Shown here in pieces: positions 6,005-12,905 of a DNA stretch of 35,523 nt. This DNA is from a virus. The notes below the pieces were generated by a model. That model was not told where the DNA came from, ran no database searches, and was given only the letters and a program-made list of their open reading frames with translations. Every line of letters starts with the position of its first letter. The first letter of the stretch is position 1. Made by a program: the position numbers and the translations under genes. Where the stretch lies: positions 1-35,523 of IMG/VR virus record IMGVR_UViG_3300047469_000375; one strand, 5' to 3'.

Positions 6005-8734
6005 TTAAGCGCCCTGGAATACCCAGCAGCGAATGGTTTTCGGTTTGTCGAACGCGTCCAGCGTCCGGGCCGAATTGACGGGCTTGTTTGACTCCAGAAA
6101 CTTGGGTGACTTGCTGGTCTTGAGCAGGCGTTTCAGGTCGCTGAGCGCGGGTACCTGCTGGCGTTTGTTGGCTGCCATTTCCACGAACTCGTTGAGGTTC
6201 ACGGCAATCAGCCCGTCCTTGCGTGCATGGTTGAGCGCGCCTTTTTCGTCCATGCCATTGAGGAATTCGTACAGGTCCCAAAATTCGCGCACGGTTGGGT
6301 GGTCGGCGTTGATTGCCTGCTGCCGTTCCAGCGCCATGCGGCTGATCTCTGCGTGTGCAAGGGCCTTGCGGTGTTCGCCGAGGGGCACGACACCGGCCAG
6401 CGCATCCACCAGGCTGCGAAGTTGGGCGTGGTTTTTGGCGATACGCACGGTGCGCACGCCAGGCTGGGCCAGCAGTTCCTGTTCGTAGCCGGAGGTGTTT
6501 TCCTCCATCAGGCGCATGGTTTCGGTTTCGCGTTGCAGCGCCTTGACCAGGAAGCCGCTGATGCTGTCCATCGGCATGCGTTCCAACTGCTCGGCGTACT
6601 GCTTGGTTTCCGGTGTGTGGTGCTCGCGCGTCAGGTGGACATGGCAAATGCGCTGCAGAATGGGTTCTGAAGCGTTCACAGGGTTGTTCTGCGCGATCAG
6701 CAGCGCGGCACGGAACGGAGGTTCGTGAGTGTCGTTGCCGTTGTTTTTCACACCGGTAGAGCGAACGCTGCGGCCGTTATAGGCGGTTTTCAGTTCGTCC
6801 CAGTCGAAGTGTTTAACCGGCTGGCCTTCCTTTTGTTCGCGCTCCGACTCGATCAGCACAACGGGCAAGTTACTGACCTGCGAGAAGTTGCGCGCACGGC
6901 TTGCGGCGGTCGCTTTGGACGGGTCGAAGCCTTCGTAATCAGTGCGTCCGACCGACTTCCACAGCAGCTCTACCAGTGTGGTCTTGCCCGATCCGGCTTC
7001 ACCCACCAGCTCCAGGAACATCAGTGACTTGTGGATCTGACGGATTTGCTCGGCGTGCAAAGCACCCAGCCACCAGGCCAGCACCACCAGGCCCTGTACG
7101 CCAAAGCAGCGCCAGTAGATGTCGAACCAACCTTCGTTGTAGGCGTTGAGGTCGGTGTTGATATGCAGAACCGGCGAATGGCTCTGCGACTTGATGCTCA
7201 GCTTGCCGAGGTCAAAAAAGTCTTCCTTGTTGCGCACCTGCGCTTTGCCGCCGTGGAACGCCAGGTCGTTGAAGACATAGGCACCGTGGTCGCGGCTGTA
7301 GCCGATCCATTCGATGGTGTTCACGGTTTTGAGGCAGTCGAGTTGCGGCGCCAGAATACGTTTGAGCTGCTGGGCGCTGCCCTCGAACATCGCGCCGTTG
7401 CTGACGTTGAGCAGGCGGTTGGCGAACTCAGGTGCCGACGTGAGTTGCTTGGCCGTGAATGTGCTTTTGATGGCCGGCCCCTGTGGGCGCTCGATACGGA
7501 AGTAGTACCAAGCCTCGTCCGTGAGGTCGTTGCGCATGTAATACAGCGCCTGGAAGTTGCAGTTGGCGATGCTGGTGACTGAACCGGATTGGCGCAGTGC
7601 CTTGTAGCGCCGCTGTTCCTCGGTTAGCAGCTGGTCCTCGTGGCGTTCCGAGCTTTCCAGATCGCCCATGGCGCGGTCGTACTTATCAATATCCAGGCGA
7701 AACCAATACAGGCGCTTGCGGAACGTGAAGTTGAATTCCTTGCGCTCATCGCGCAGGTAAATGAGAAACCCTTTTTCCTCAGCAGAGTCAGCCAGCAGCA
7801 GGTCGCCGTGGTGGCGTGCTTCATCAAGGTCCTGCTCGACCTGCTCGGCGCGCTTGTCATCGCCTTCGATTGACTTCCACCGCAGGTGCAGGTCGTTCCA
7901 ATCAACTTTCCTGCCATTGGGCTGTGGGATCACCGCCGCCTTGCAAGTGAAGCCCAAGTCGCGAGCTTCCTTCGCCCAGCGGCGCATGTTGGCCTTGGCA
8001 ACGGGCTCGTTGTCGAGTGCCCACACCAGCACCGGCAAACGCTTGTCGGCGTCGTGGCGAAGCTTGACCAGGGCCTTGAGCGAATCAATTGGGCAGGGGG
8101 CGCTGGACATCATCGACACGGCCGATACGTCGTTATGCACCAACGCGATAGAGTCGAAGATTCCTTCGACTATAAACAGCTCGTCCACCTCGAGCAGGTC
8201 CACGCTCGGCGGGCACCACCAGACGCCTTTGTAACCGGGCTGACCTTCACCCGTCGGCCGGAAGCGCGCTTTCATCTTGCCGAACCGGTCTGGCCGATCT
8301 ATCAGGCGCTCCCAGTAGCCACCTTTCTCAAGGGGGAAACGTACCGTGGCGCTGCCAATGTTCAGCCGACCATCCCAGTAGTTGTCCTGGCTGAACCAAC
8401 CAGCAATCAGCTCAAACTTGAAGCCCCGCGCAAACTCAAGGTAGGCGCGTGCCGTGGCAAGCGGGTTATCAGGCGTCGAAGGGGCGGTCTTGCTCCAGTC
8501 GTTGAACAAGTCATCGTAAACGTCCTTGACGTGGACACGGTGGTCGCACTTTTCCGGCCGTCCGCAGATCAACGTCCAGGGCGAATCGTAGAAGGTGTAC
8601 AGGGTTTTCTGGCCGCAACTTGGCGCCGGGCATACACCCTTGCGCATGTAGTTCGTGCCGGGCATGTGCTTGAGCTGGTAGTCGCGCTCAATGCGTTGGA
8701 TGACGTCGGCGCGCAGCCTTTGTTCCATTTCCAT
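6005..8734 (-). CDS. Toprim-type primase-helicase, replication protein
   Basis: The 909-aa protein has a zinc finger (cysteines 35, 40, 57 and 63), a Toprim domain with EGIFDS (190-195) and WALDNEP (D241), and a C-terminal superfamily-3-like helicase with Walker A GEAGSGKTT (578-586), VVLIES and LIAQNNP. It should synthesise primers and unwind DNA at the phage origin, like P4 alpha or T7 gp4 in logic. P2 itself uses a rolling-circle gpA nickase here, so this phage has a different replication module. ATG 8734 is used; its Shine-Dalgarno is weak, and ATG 8728 is an alternative. It lies 6 bp from the preceding gene. Confidence 0.9.
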   Translation of the reverse strand: MEMEQRLRADVIQRIERDYQLKHMPGTNYMRKGVCPAPSCGQKTLYTFYDSPWTLICGRPEKCDHRVHVKDVYDDLFNDWSKTAPSTPDNPLATARAYLEFARGFKFELIAGWFSQDNYWDGRLNIGSATVRFPLEKGGYWERLIDRPDRFGKMKARFRPTGEGQPGYKGVWWCPPSVDLLEVDELFIVEGIFDSIALVHNDVSAVSMMSSAPCPIDSLKALVKLRHDADKRLPVLVWALDNEPVAKANMRRWAKEARDLGFTCKAAVIPQPNGRKVDWNDLHLRWKSIEGDDKRAEQVEQDLDEARHHGDLLLADSAEEKGFLIYLRDERKEFNFTFRKRLYWFRLDIDKYDRAMGDLESSERHEDQLLTEEQRRYKALRQSGSVTSIANCNFQALYYMRNDLTDEAWYYFRIERPQGPAIKSTFTAKQLTSAPEFANRLLNVSNGAMFEGSAQQLKRILAPQLDCLKTVNTIEWIGYSRDHGAYVFNDLAFHGGKAQVRNKEDFFDLGKLSIKSQSHSPVLHINTDLNAYNEGWFDIYWRCFGVQGLVVLAWWLGALHAEQIRQIHKSLMFLELVGEAGSGKTTLVELLWKSVGRTDYEGFDPSKATAASRARNFSQVSNLPVVLIESEREQKEGQPVKHFDWDELKTAYNGRSVRSTGVKNNGNDTHEPPFRAALLIAQNNPVNASEPILQRICHVHLTREHHTPETKQYAEQLERMPMDSISGFLVKALQRETETMRLMEENTSGYEQELLAQPGVRTVRIAKNHAQLRSLVDALAGVVPLGEHRKALAHAEISRMALERQQAINADHPTVREFWDLYEFLNGMDEKGALNHARKDGLIAVNLNEFVEMAANKRQQVPALSDLKRLLKTSKSPKFLESNKPVNSARTLDAFDKPKTIRCWVFQGA

Positions 8735-8740
8735 CGTGGC

Positions 8741-8974
8741 TTACTTCGCTTCGTCGAGACTGTGTTTAAGAGCGCCAATCAGGCGTTTTTGTGCGGCCAT
8801 TACCGGGAAGGCCGCCAATAACGAGCCGTGCCGCAAACCCACGGGGATCCGGCGAAACCGATCGTCGTGCCAGTGCTCGTTGAACTGGATCGAGTATTGC
8901 GCGCGCAGCTCCTGGAGCAGGGCTTCGGCCTGTTCGCGGGGAAGTTTTGCGGTGATGGCAACGTCGATTTCCAT
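8741..8974 (-). CDS. small hypothetical phage protein
   Basis: A 77-aa protein with a probable long helix (LPREQAEALLQELRAQYSI) and a basic histidine-rich middle (NEHWHDDRFRRI). ATG 8974 has GAGGTGG six to seven bases upstream. It directly precedes the primase-helicase and is probably co-translated. Small proteins of this type are common just upstream of replication genes in Pseudomonas P2-like phages; no function is known to me. Confidence 0.65.
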   Translation of the reverse strand: MEIDVAITAKLPREQAEALLQELRAQYSIQFNEHWHDDRFRRIPVGLRHGSLLAAFPVMAAQKRLIGALKHSLDEAK

Positions 8975-9001
8975 GGTCCACCTCAGATTTCAGGCAAAGC
9001 T

Positions 9002-9032
9002 CACCCAAACCCATTGGAAATGGGAACGGGTG
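9002..9032. other. nested inverted repeat between early genes
   Basis: A perfect two-tier inverted repeat lies in the 72-bp gap before the gene at 8974: CACCC (9002-9006) pairs with GGGTG (9028-9032) and CCCATT (9010-9015) with AATGGG (9019-9024), separated by symmetrical 3-base internal loops. In the leftward mRNA it would form a hairpin about 27 bases before the ATG. No T-run follows, so termination is unlikely; it may set mRNA stability or be a protein site. Confidence 0.6.
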
Positions 9033-9046
9033 GGGTTAGTCGGGGG

Positions 9047-9418
9047 TTATGGCCTTACCAGACGCAGTCGGCAGTTGTCCGGTGCATTGAGGATGCGTTG
9101 GTAGATCATGCTGATCGGTACGGCCCAAGTTTGGCCGCTGGCAGGATCGGTGATGACCGCGACGTTGCTGGAGCTAGCCTTGATGTCGAGTTGGTGACGG
9201 TCGTTGTTGGATTTCAGTTCGCCGTAAGCACGGTTGACCAGTTTTTCAGCTATTTGCCATGGCACCTCTAGGCAACCTGCCAGGTGCTGCACCGCGCGGG
9301 AAAACAGCAATTGGTCGCTGCCCAGGTGTTCGCACTGATGGCGCTCTAAAAAGGCGAGTGCAGCGGTCTGCATAGTTTCTTGGTATTCCCGATAATCAAG
9401 GTCGATAGCATTTTTCAT
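9047..9418 (-). CDS. hypothetical phage early protein
   Basis: A 123-aa protein, N-terminally helical (ALAFLERHQCEHLGSDQLLF) and ending in ISMIYQRILNAPDNCRLRLV. No domain is recognised. ATG 9418 shares a base with the stop of the ogr-like gene (TGATG) and has GGAG eight bases upstream; the TTG at 9421 is less likely. It is therefore translated together with the late activator. Confidence 0.6.
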   Translation of the reverse strand: MKNAIDLDYREYQETMQTAALAFLERHQCEHLGSDQLLFSRAVQHLAGCLEVPWQIAEKLVNRAYGELKSNNDRHQLDIKASSSNVAVITDPASGQTWAVPISMIYQRILNAPDNCRLRLVRP

Positions 9419-9714
9419 CAAGCTTGCTCCATTTCCATTTGGTCCAGCAGATCGGGTTGGGTAGTTGCCGGCGTCAGGTTACGGCGCGCTAGCAAGCGCA
9501 CCTTTGTAGGTGCCGTGGGAAGGACTTGCAGAGGGTGTTCGAGCCCCGTCGGGCTGAGCTGATACTCCCAGACCAAGGAGCCAGAGAATGTGGCACCGCA
9601 GAGCAAGCTGGTGCATTCCGAGTACACAGAGCGGAAGCAGGGGGTTTGGCCTTCAGACGTGCGAATGCGCATCGGGCTGCGGCAACAGGGGCAAACCAGC
9701 TTGTAAGTGCTCAC
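9418..9714 (-). CDS. ogr: Ogr/Delta-family zinc-finger late transcription activator
   Basis: The 98-aa protein has the Ogr cysteine spacing C8-x2-C11-x22-C34-x4-C39, with CGATF right after the last cysteine as in P2 Ogr. Family members bind a dyad near -55 of late promoters and contact the RNA polymerase alpha subunit to switch on head, tail and lysis genes. Matching sites (TTGTAG-N9-TTACA) occur upstream of the O, V and FI operons here. The start is GTG 9714, with AAGGGGA 9-10 bases upstream. In P2 the gene follows D at the end of the late region; here it is in the early operon behind the Cro-like gene, so it should be expressed early. Confidence 0.9.
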   Translation of the reverse strand: MSTYKLVCPCCRSPMRIRTSEGQTPCFRSVYSECTSLLCGATFSGSLVWEYQLSPTGLEHPLQVLPTAPTKVRLLARRNLTPATTQPDLLDQMEMEQA

Positions 9715-9726
9715 TATTTCGTCCCC

Positions 9727-9930
9727 TTACTGTTTTTTCTTGATGCCGAGCAAGACCGCTGCGCGATGAGCTTCACCGCGCAGACATTTCTGCTGTCCGT
9801 TCAAAACCGCATAGACCGTCGATAGGTTGAATCCGTTTTTCTCAGCCCAGTCTTTGGCCGTGATGCCGAGATCCGCTAAGCGATGACGGGCCTCTTGGCA
9901 TGCTTGCTCGTGTGCATATGTGGGGTGCAT
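9727..9930 (-). CDS. Cro-like / BcepMu gp16-type HTH DNA-binding protein
   Basis: A 67-aa protein made of one helix-turn-helix unit: ITAKDWAEKNGFNLSTVYAVL, then a basic LNGQQKCLRGEAHRAAVLLGI. The pattern fits the BcepMu gp16 family of small phage DNA-binding proteins. As the first gene of the early operon and divergent from the repressor, it is positioned like Cro or Cox and would be expected to repress the repressor gene after induction. It has no clear Shine-Dalgarno before ATG 9930; no other ATG is available in frame. Confidence 0.75.
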   Translation of the reverse strand: MHPTYAHEQACQEARHRLADLGITAKDWAEKNGFNLSTVYAVLNGQQKCLRGEAHRAAVLLGIKKKQ

Positions 9931-9942
9931 AGTTCAGGATCG

Positions 9943-9969
9943 TGTGATTTCATGTGATAGTGCAGTGAT
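9943..9969. promoter_or_regulatory. direct-repeat operator candidate in the genetic switch
   Basis: Three direct repeats, TGTGAT (9943-9948), TGTGAT (9953-9958) and AGTGAT (9964-9969), are spaced 10 and 11 bp apart, one helical turn each. They lie between the -10 box and the start codon of the leftward early operon, a natural position for the repressor or the Cro-like protein to bind on one face of the DNA. Binding itself is inference. Confidence 0.6.
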
Positions 9970-9996
9970 TATTTCCCAGAAAAATGTGCATGTAAA
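9968..9996 (-). promoter_or_regulatory. leftward early promoter
   Basis: On the minus strand TTTACA (9996-9991) and AATAAT (9973-9968) are separated by exactly 17 bp; each differs from the sigma-70 consensus at one position. The predicted start is near 9961, giving a leader of about 30 bases before the Cro-like gene. Operator-like repeats overlap its downstream side. Confidence 0.7.
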
Positions 9997-10002
9997 GAAA
10001 TT

Positions 10003-10344
10003 ATGGAGAGAAATGTGGGTATTGGTGGTCGACTTAAGGGTGAACGTGAGCGTTTGGGGTTCAATCAAACTGAATTCGCGGCAGAAGCAGGAGCTTCGAA
10101 AAACAGCCAATACAACTATGAGAAAGGCGTGAGCAGTCCTGACGCGTCGTATCTCGCCGCCGTGGCCGAAAAAGGTGTGGACGTTCTATACGTTGTGACC
10201 GGCGAACGTAAACCGACTTCGCTTGAAAGCATCACCGCTGAAGAAGCTCAGTTAAACGTTTATTACCGCACAATGGCTGATGCTGATAGGCAGTCTCTAA
10301 TGAGGATGGCCTATGCACTAGCGAGCGCAGCGGTGCCAAAATAG
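10003..10344 (+). CDS. phage repressor, HTH-XRE family
   Basis: A 113-aa protein with an N-terminal XRE helix-turn-helix (GGRLKGERERLGFNQTEFAA, then SKNSQYNYEKGVSSPDASYLAAV) and a short C-terminal helical part (ADADRQSLMRMAYALASA) that may dimerise. It has no LexA-like protease domain, so induction would not be by simple RecA self-cleavage. It is divergent from the Cro-like early gene and is taken as the lysogeny repressor. ATG 10003 has a weak ribosome site; GTG 10015, four to six bases after GGAGAG, would give MGIGGRLKGE and is a serious alternative start. Confidence 0.85.
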   Translation: MERNVGIGGRLKGERERLGFNQTEFAAEAGASKNSQYNYEKGVSSPDASYLAAVAEKGVDVLYVVTGERKPTSLESITAEEAQLNVYYRTMADADRQSLMRMAYALASAAVPK

Positions 10345-10467
10345 CTCAGATAAATTCTCGCAGTCATCGGCAAGTTACAGCATTTGCGATTTCTCTCACG
10401 CAAAGTGTTGAGAGTGCCTAGCTGAATAGCACCTTCACAGCAGGCGCCTGAGTCACGGATTATTTAA

Positions 10468-11235
10468 TTATCTATTAAAGTAACGGGCAAATATCTCTGC
10501 TAAAGAATTTACTTTCAGTCTTGCGTTGATATCGTGTCGATGCGTTTTGACTGTTTTTATTGAAATGGACAGTTTGCTAGCGACTTGCTCGCTAGAGTAG
10601 CCGCTAAATAGAAGTTTAATGACTTCCATTTGGCGGCTTGTGAGTTCTTTGTTCAGTTGTGCCATTACTTTTTGCCATTTTGGGCGCTTGCCAGGTGTTT
10701 TTTCTATTATCTGTTCGAAGTTCATGCGTAGTCGCATCGTCGCGATCACCCAAGGGCTGATAACCTCTAACAGTGACACCTGTTTTTGCGAGAAGCGAGT
10801 TTTGCTGCCGAGGGAGAGACATAAGGTTTTATTGTTTTCCAGTTGGACGTTGAAGCTTACTTCATCTGAGGAGATGTAATGTTTAAAGTATGTGTTGTAA
10901 TACTCTGTCTTAAGGAAATGTGTCGGTGCGATATCTAAGAGGTGAAGCAGTCCACTTTTTGGATTTTCGCGGTTGGTGATGTAAAAGGGGTCAAGCATAT
11001 AAAGCCCGTTAACATAATTGTTAAGAAGGCCATCTCTTTCCGTTTCGTCTGTCCATTCGATAAAGCTTACTACTTCGATGCCTGTATCGCTGAAGATCAA
11101 TGCTACCCAGTTATCAACCTTTACGTACTCATTCAGCAGACGTACTAAGGCACCCCAAAAATTGGGCGTTACGATCTGGTCTACCAGTACTCCGAACGAG
11201 CGATGCCAAGCAAAGTTTTCGATTTTGATCGACAT
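10468..11235 (-). CDS. LuxR-type transcriptional regulator (cargo)
   Basis: The 255-aa protein ends in a LuxR/GerE helix-turn-helix: LTSRQMEVIKLLFSGYSSEQ, followed by VASKLSISIKTVKTHRHDI. The N-terminal 180 residues look like a sensing domain but I cannot confirm the conserved residues of acyl-homoserine-lactone receptors. ATG 11235 has GGGAG eight bases upstream; the longer frame to 11367 crosses the divergent promoter region. It is divergent from a polyamine-binding protein gene and probably regulates it. The block is visibly AT-richer than the surrounding phage genes, which fits lysogenic cargo acquired separately. It lies between repressor and late genes, a usual moron site. Confidence 0.85.
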   Translation of the reverse strand: MSIKIENFAWHRSFGVLVDQIVTPNFWGALVRLLNEYVKVDNWVALIFSDTGIEVVSFIEWTDETERDGLLNNYVNGLYMLDPFYITNRENPKSGLLHLLDIAPTHFLKTEYYNTYFKHYISSDEVSFNVQLENNKTLCLSLGSKTRFSQKQVSLLEVISPWVIATMRLRMNFEQIIEKTPGKRPKWQKVMAQLNKELTSRQMEVIKLLFSGYSSEQVASKLSISIKTVKTHRHDINARLKVNSLAEIFARYFNR

Positions 11236-11245
11236 CTCGTCTACT

Positions 11246-11279
11246 CCCAAAGACCTAGGTATTGGGGTGTATTCCCAAT
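11246..11279. promoter_or_regulatory. 22-bp dyad and extra half-site between luxR-like and potF-like genes
   Basis: A near-perfect inverted repeat at 11246-11267 is centred on the palindrome ACCTAGGT (11253-11260), with CCC and GGG ends; 9 of 11 pairs match. Next to it ATTGGG (11261-11266) and CCCAAT (11274-11279) form a second inverted repeat. The site lies in the 117-bp divergent gap, and such dyads are typical for dimeric LuxR-family regulators. Binding is inference. Confidence 0.6.
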
Positions 11280-11352
11280 GCTCTCTGCACCGGTTACAGT
11301 AATTTCTGGATGCAGATACCACTCGGTATAGCCGGTCGCATAAGGACTTGTT

Positions 11353-12453
11353 ATGAAAAACGCACAATGGTTTCCTCTTGTCACAGCTTTTGTACTCGGT
11401 GCAGGGTTTTGCGCCTCAGTGATGGCTAGTGGTGACAGAGTTCGGCTCTATAACTGGTCTGAGCTGATCGCGCCTGATACCCCCAAGGACTTCAAAAAAG
11501 AGACTGGAATTACAGTCGTGAACGGTAGTTTTGACACCGCTGACGTGATGCTTGGCACAATTATGGCTGGGCGGTCAGGGTATGACGTGGGGGTAGCAAC
11601 TTCGAACGTGTTGCCCACTCTTATCCAAGCGGGGGCACTCCAAGAGTTAGATCGTTCAAAACTGAGTAACTGGAAGCATCTCGATCCCGAGGTGTTGAAA
11701 CTGTTAGAGGCAAACGACCCCCAGAATCGCTACGCAATTCCATACCTCTTGGGAACCACTGGCATAGGCTATGACGTCGATAAAGTTAGGAGCGCTTTAG
11801 GGGATAACGCGCCTATTGACAGCTGGGATATAGTTTTCAAAGAAGAAAATATCAGCAAACTCAAGCAGTGCGGAGTCGCAATGCTCGACGCTCCGAGCGA
11901 GATGGTTTCCATTGCGTTGCACTATCTCGGCCTGCCGCACAACAGTACAAATGCCGATGACTATCAAAAGGCGCAAGAGCTATTGCTGAAGATTCGTCCC
12001 TATATTCGCTATTTTAATTCTGGAAAACTCCCTCAAGAGCTGGCGAATGGGGATGTTTGCTTGATTGTTAGCTGGGCTGGGGATGCAAGCGTAGCTATGG
12101 ATGCAAGCGCAAGTGCAAAAAACGGCCGCAGGATCGCATATAGCATTCCGAAAGAGGGTGCCTTGGTCTGGTCTGAAAATCTGGTCTTACTGAAAGATGC
12201 TCCACATCCGGAGCAAGGTGTGGCGCTTTTAAACTATTTGATGCGGCCAGAAGTCATTGCCAAAGTTGGAGCCCACACCGGATATGCCACCGGTAACAAA
12301 GATGCTGAAATTCCGCTTACTAAAAATGTGATCGAAAACCCGGGACTCAAGCCAAGTCATGAAGTTATGAAAACGCTATTTCCACTCGAGTCACTACCAT
12401 CAAGCATGGAGCGAATCCGAACGCGCATCTGGACAAAAGTTAAAACCGGATGA
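11353..12453 (+). CDS. periplasmic polyamine-binding protein (PotF/SpuD-like)
   Basis: The 366-aa protein has a signal peptide (MKNAQWFPLVTAFVLGAGFC, likely cleaved after SVMA) and the PotF/SpuD features RLYNWSELIAPD at the mature N-terminus, SGYDVGVAT, YAIPYLLGTTGIGYD and VCLIVSWAGDA. These substrate-binding proteins capture putrescine or spermidine for an ABC importer. No permease or ATPase gene is here, so it would have to use host components or act as a sensor. ATG 11353 has AAGGA six bases upstream. Codon use is more AT-rich than the phage genes. It is cargo regulated, probably, by the divergent LuxR-type protein. Confidence 0.9.
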   Translation: MKNAQWFPLVTAFVLGAGFCASVMASGDRVRLYNWSELIAPDTPKDFKKETGITVVNGSFDTADVMLGTIMAGRSGYDVGVATSNVLPTLIQAGALQELDRSKLSNWKHLDPEVLKLLEANDPQNRYAIPYLLGTTGIGYDVDKVRSALGDNAPIDSWDIVFKEENISKLKQCGVAMLDAPSEMVSIALHYLGLPHNSTNADDYQKAQELLLKIRPYIRYFNSGKLPQELANGDVCLIVSWAGDASVAMDASASAKNGRRIAYSIPKEGALVWSENLVLLKDAPHPEQGVALLNYLMRPEVIAKVGAHTGYATGNKDAEIPLTKNVIENPGLKPSHEVMKTLFPLESLPSSMERIRTRIWTKVKTG

Positions 12454-12481
12454 GGAACTTGAGGGGGAATAGATTTGCTTG

Positions 12482-12526
12482 CTCATTTCTTGAGATAGCC
12501 TGAATTCCTCCCCGTTCAGAAATGAG
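12482..12526. repeat. 9-bp inverted repeat after the polyamine-binding gene
   Basis: CTCATTTCT (12482-12490) is matched by AGAAATGAG (12518-12526) with 27 bases between. A small hairpin, AGGGTG-CTGAAC-CACCCT, follows at 12525-12542. Neither has a T-run, so a terminator for the upstream gene is possible but unproven; it may mark the edge of the cargo block. Confidence 0.4.
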
Positions 12527-12566
12527 GGTGCTGAACCACCCTAGCTACTAGGCAGTAAGCGTGAAG

Positions 12567-12578
12567 CGACATATGTCG
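12567..12578. promoter_or_regulatory. perfect 12-bp palindrome in the 251-bp gap
   Basis: CGACATATGTCG is a perfect palindrome about 130 bp upstream of the 54-aa gene. Downstream, ATGTC recurs at 12590 and GTGGCG/CGCCAC arms enclose a CCCG-GAAG-CGGG hairpin, so the leader of that gene may be structured. No promoter box was recognised with confidence. Confidence 0.4.
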
Positions 12579-12704
12579 GAAAGCCTCAAATGTCTGGCGC
12601 TTGATCTTGGACGCTTAGACGTATTTTTGGGCGGCTGTGGCGTGGTTCCCGGAAGCGGGATGCGTCGGCACCTGAAGCCCGCCACGTGTGAAAAGGAGTA
12701 TTCC

Positions 12705-12869
12705 ATGTCGGATGACAACAGTGATTCAGGAGCAGGTGTGTACCCTGTTGAAGCACAGGCGATGGGCAATCAAGAAGAAAGGTTATTGCAGATGTTCAGC
12801 CTGATTAACGTTGAGCATCAAAATGATATTCTGCGTTTGTTGGAGGCCTTGACTCTCCTTTCAGAATAG
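12705..12869 (+). CDS. 54-aa phage-associated protein, unknown
   Basis: The small acidic protein starts MSDDNSDSGAGVYPVEAQAM and ends in an amphipathic helix (EERLLQMFSLINVEHQNDIL, then RLLEALTLLSE), so it may be a protein-binding peptide or a dimer. AAGGAG lies six bases before ATG 12705, which is decisive over the GTG frame from 12561. It is transcribed toward the late operon and ends at a shared bidirectional terminator. Small size and expression position suggest a gene active in the lysogen, which is inference. Confidence 0.7.
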   Translation: MSDDNSDSGAGVYPVEAQAMGNQEERLLQMFSLINVEHQNDILRLLEALTLLSE

Positions 12870-12878
12870 GAAGGGAAG

Positions 12879-12901
12879 AACCCCGGCCAACCGCCGGGGT
12901 T
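12879..12901. terminator. bidirectional terminator between the 54-aa gene and gene D
   Basis: AACCCCGGC (12879-12887) pairs with GCCGGGGTT (12893-12901) around a CAACC loop. Short T-rich flanks exist on either side (AGGTTT rightward, TTCTTCC leftward). It lies between two convergent stops, so it probably ends both the rightward transcript and the long late transcript. Confidence 0.75.
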
Positions 12902-12905
12902 AGGT

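Noticed and set aside
5990-6009. TTGTAG-N9-TTAAG near the start of the small ATPase gene
   Set aside because: Only the first three bases of the right arm agree, and these form the stop codon of the primase; it lies within the early operon.
10345-10467. Possible terminator between repressor and LuxR gene
   Set aside because: Only weak inverted segments (for example CAGGCGCCTG and TCTCA/TGAGA) without a T-run; not enough to call a terminator.
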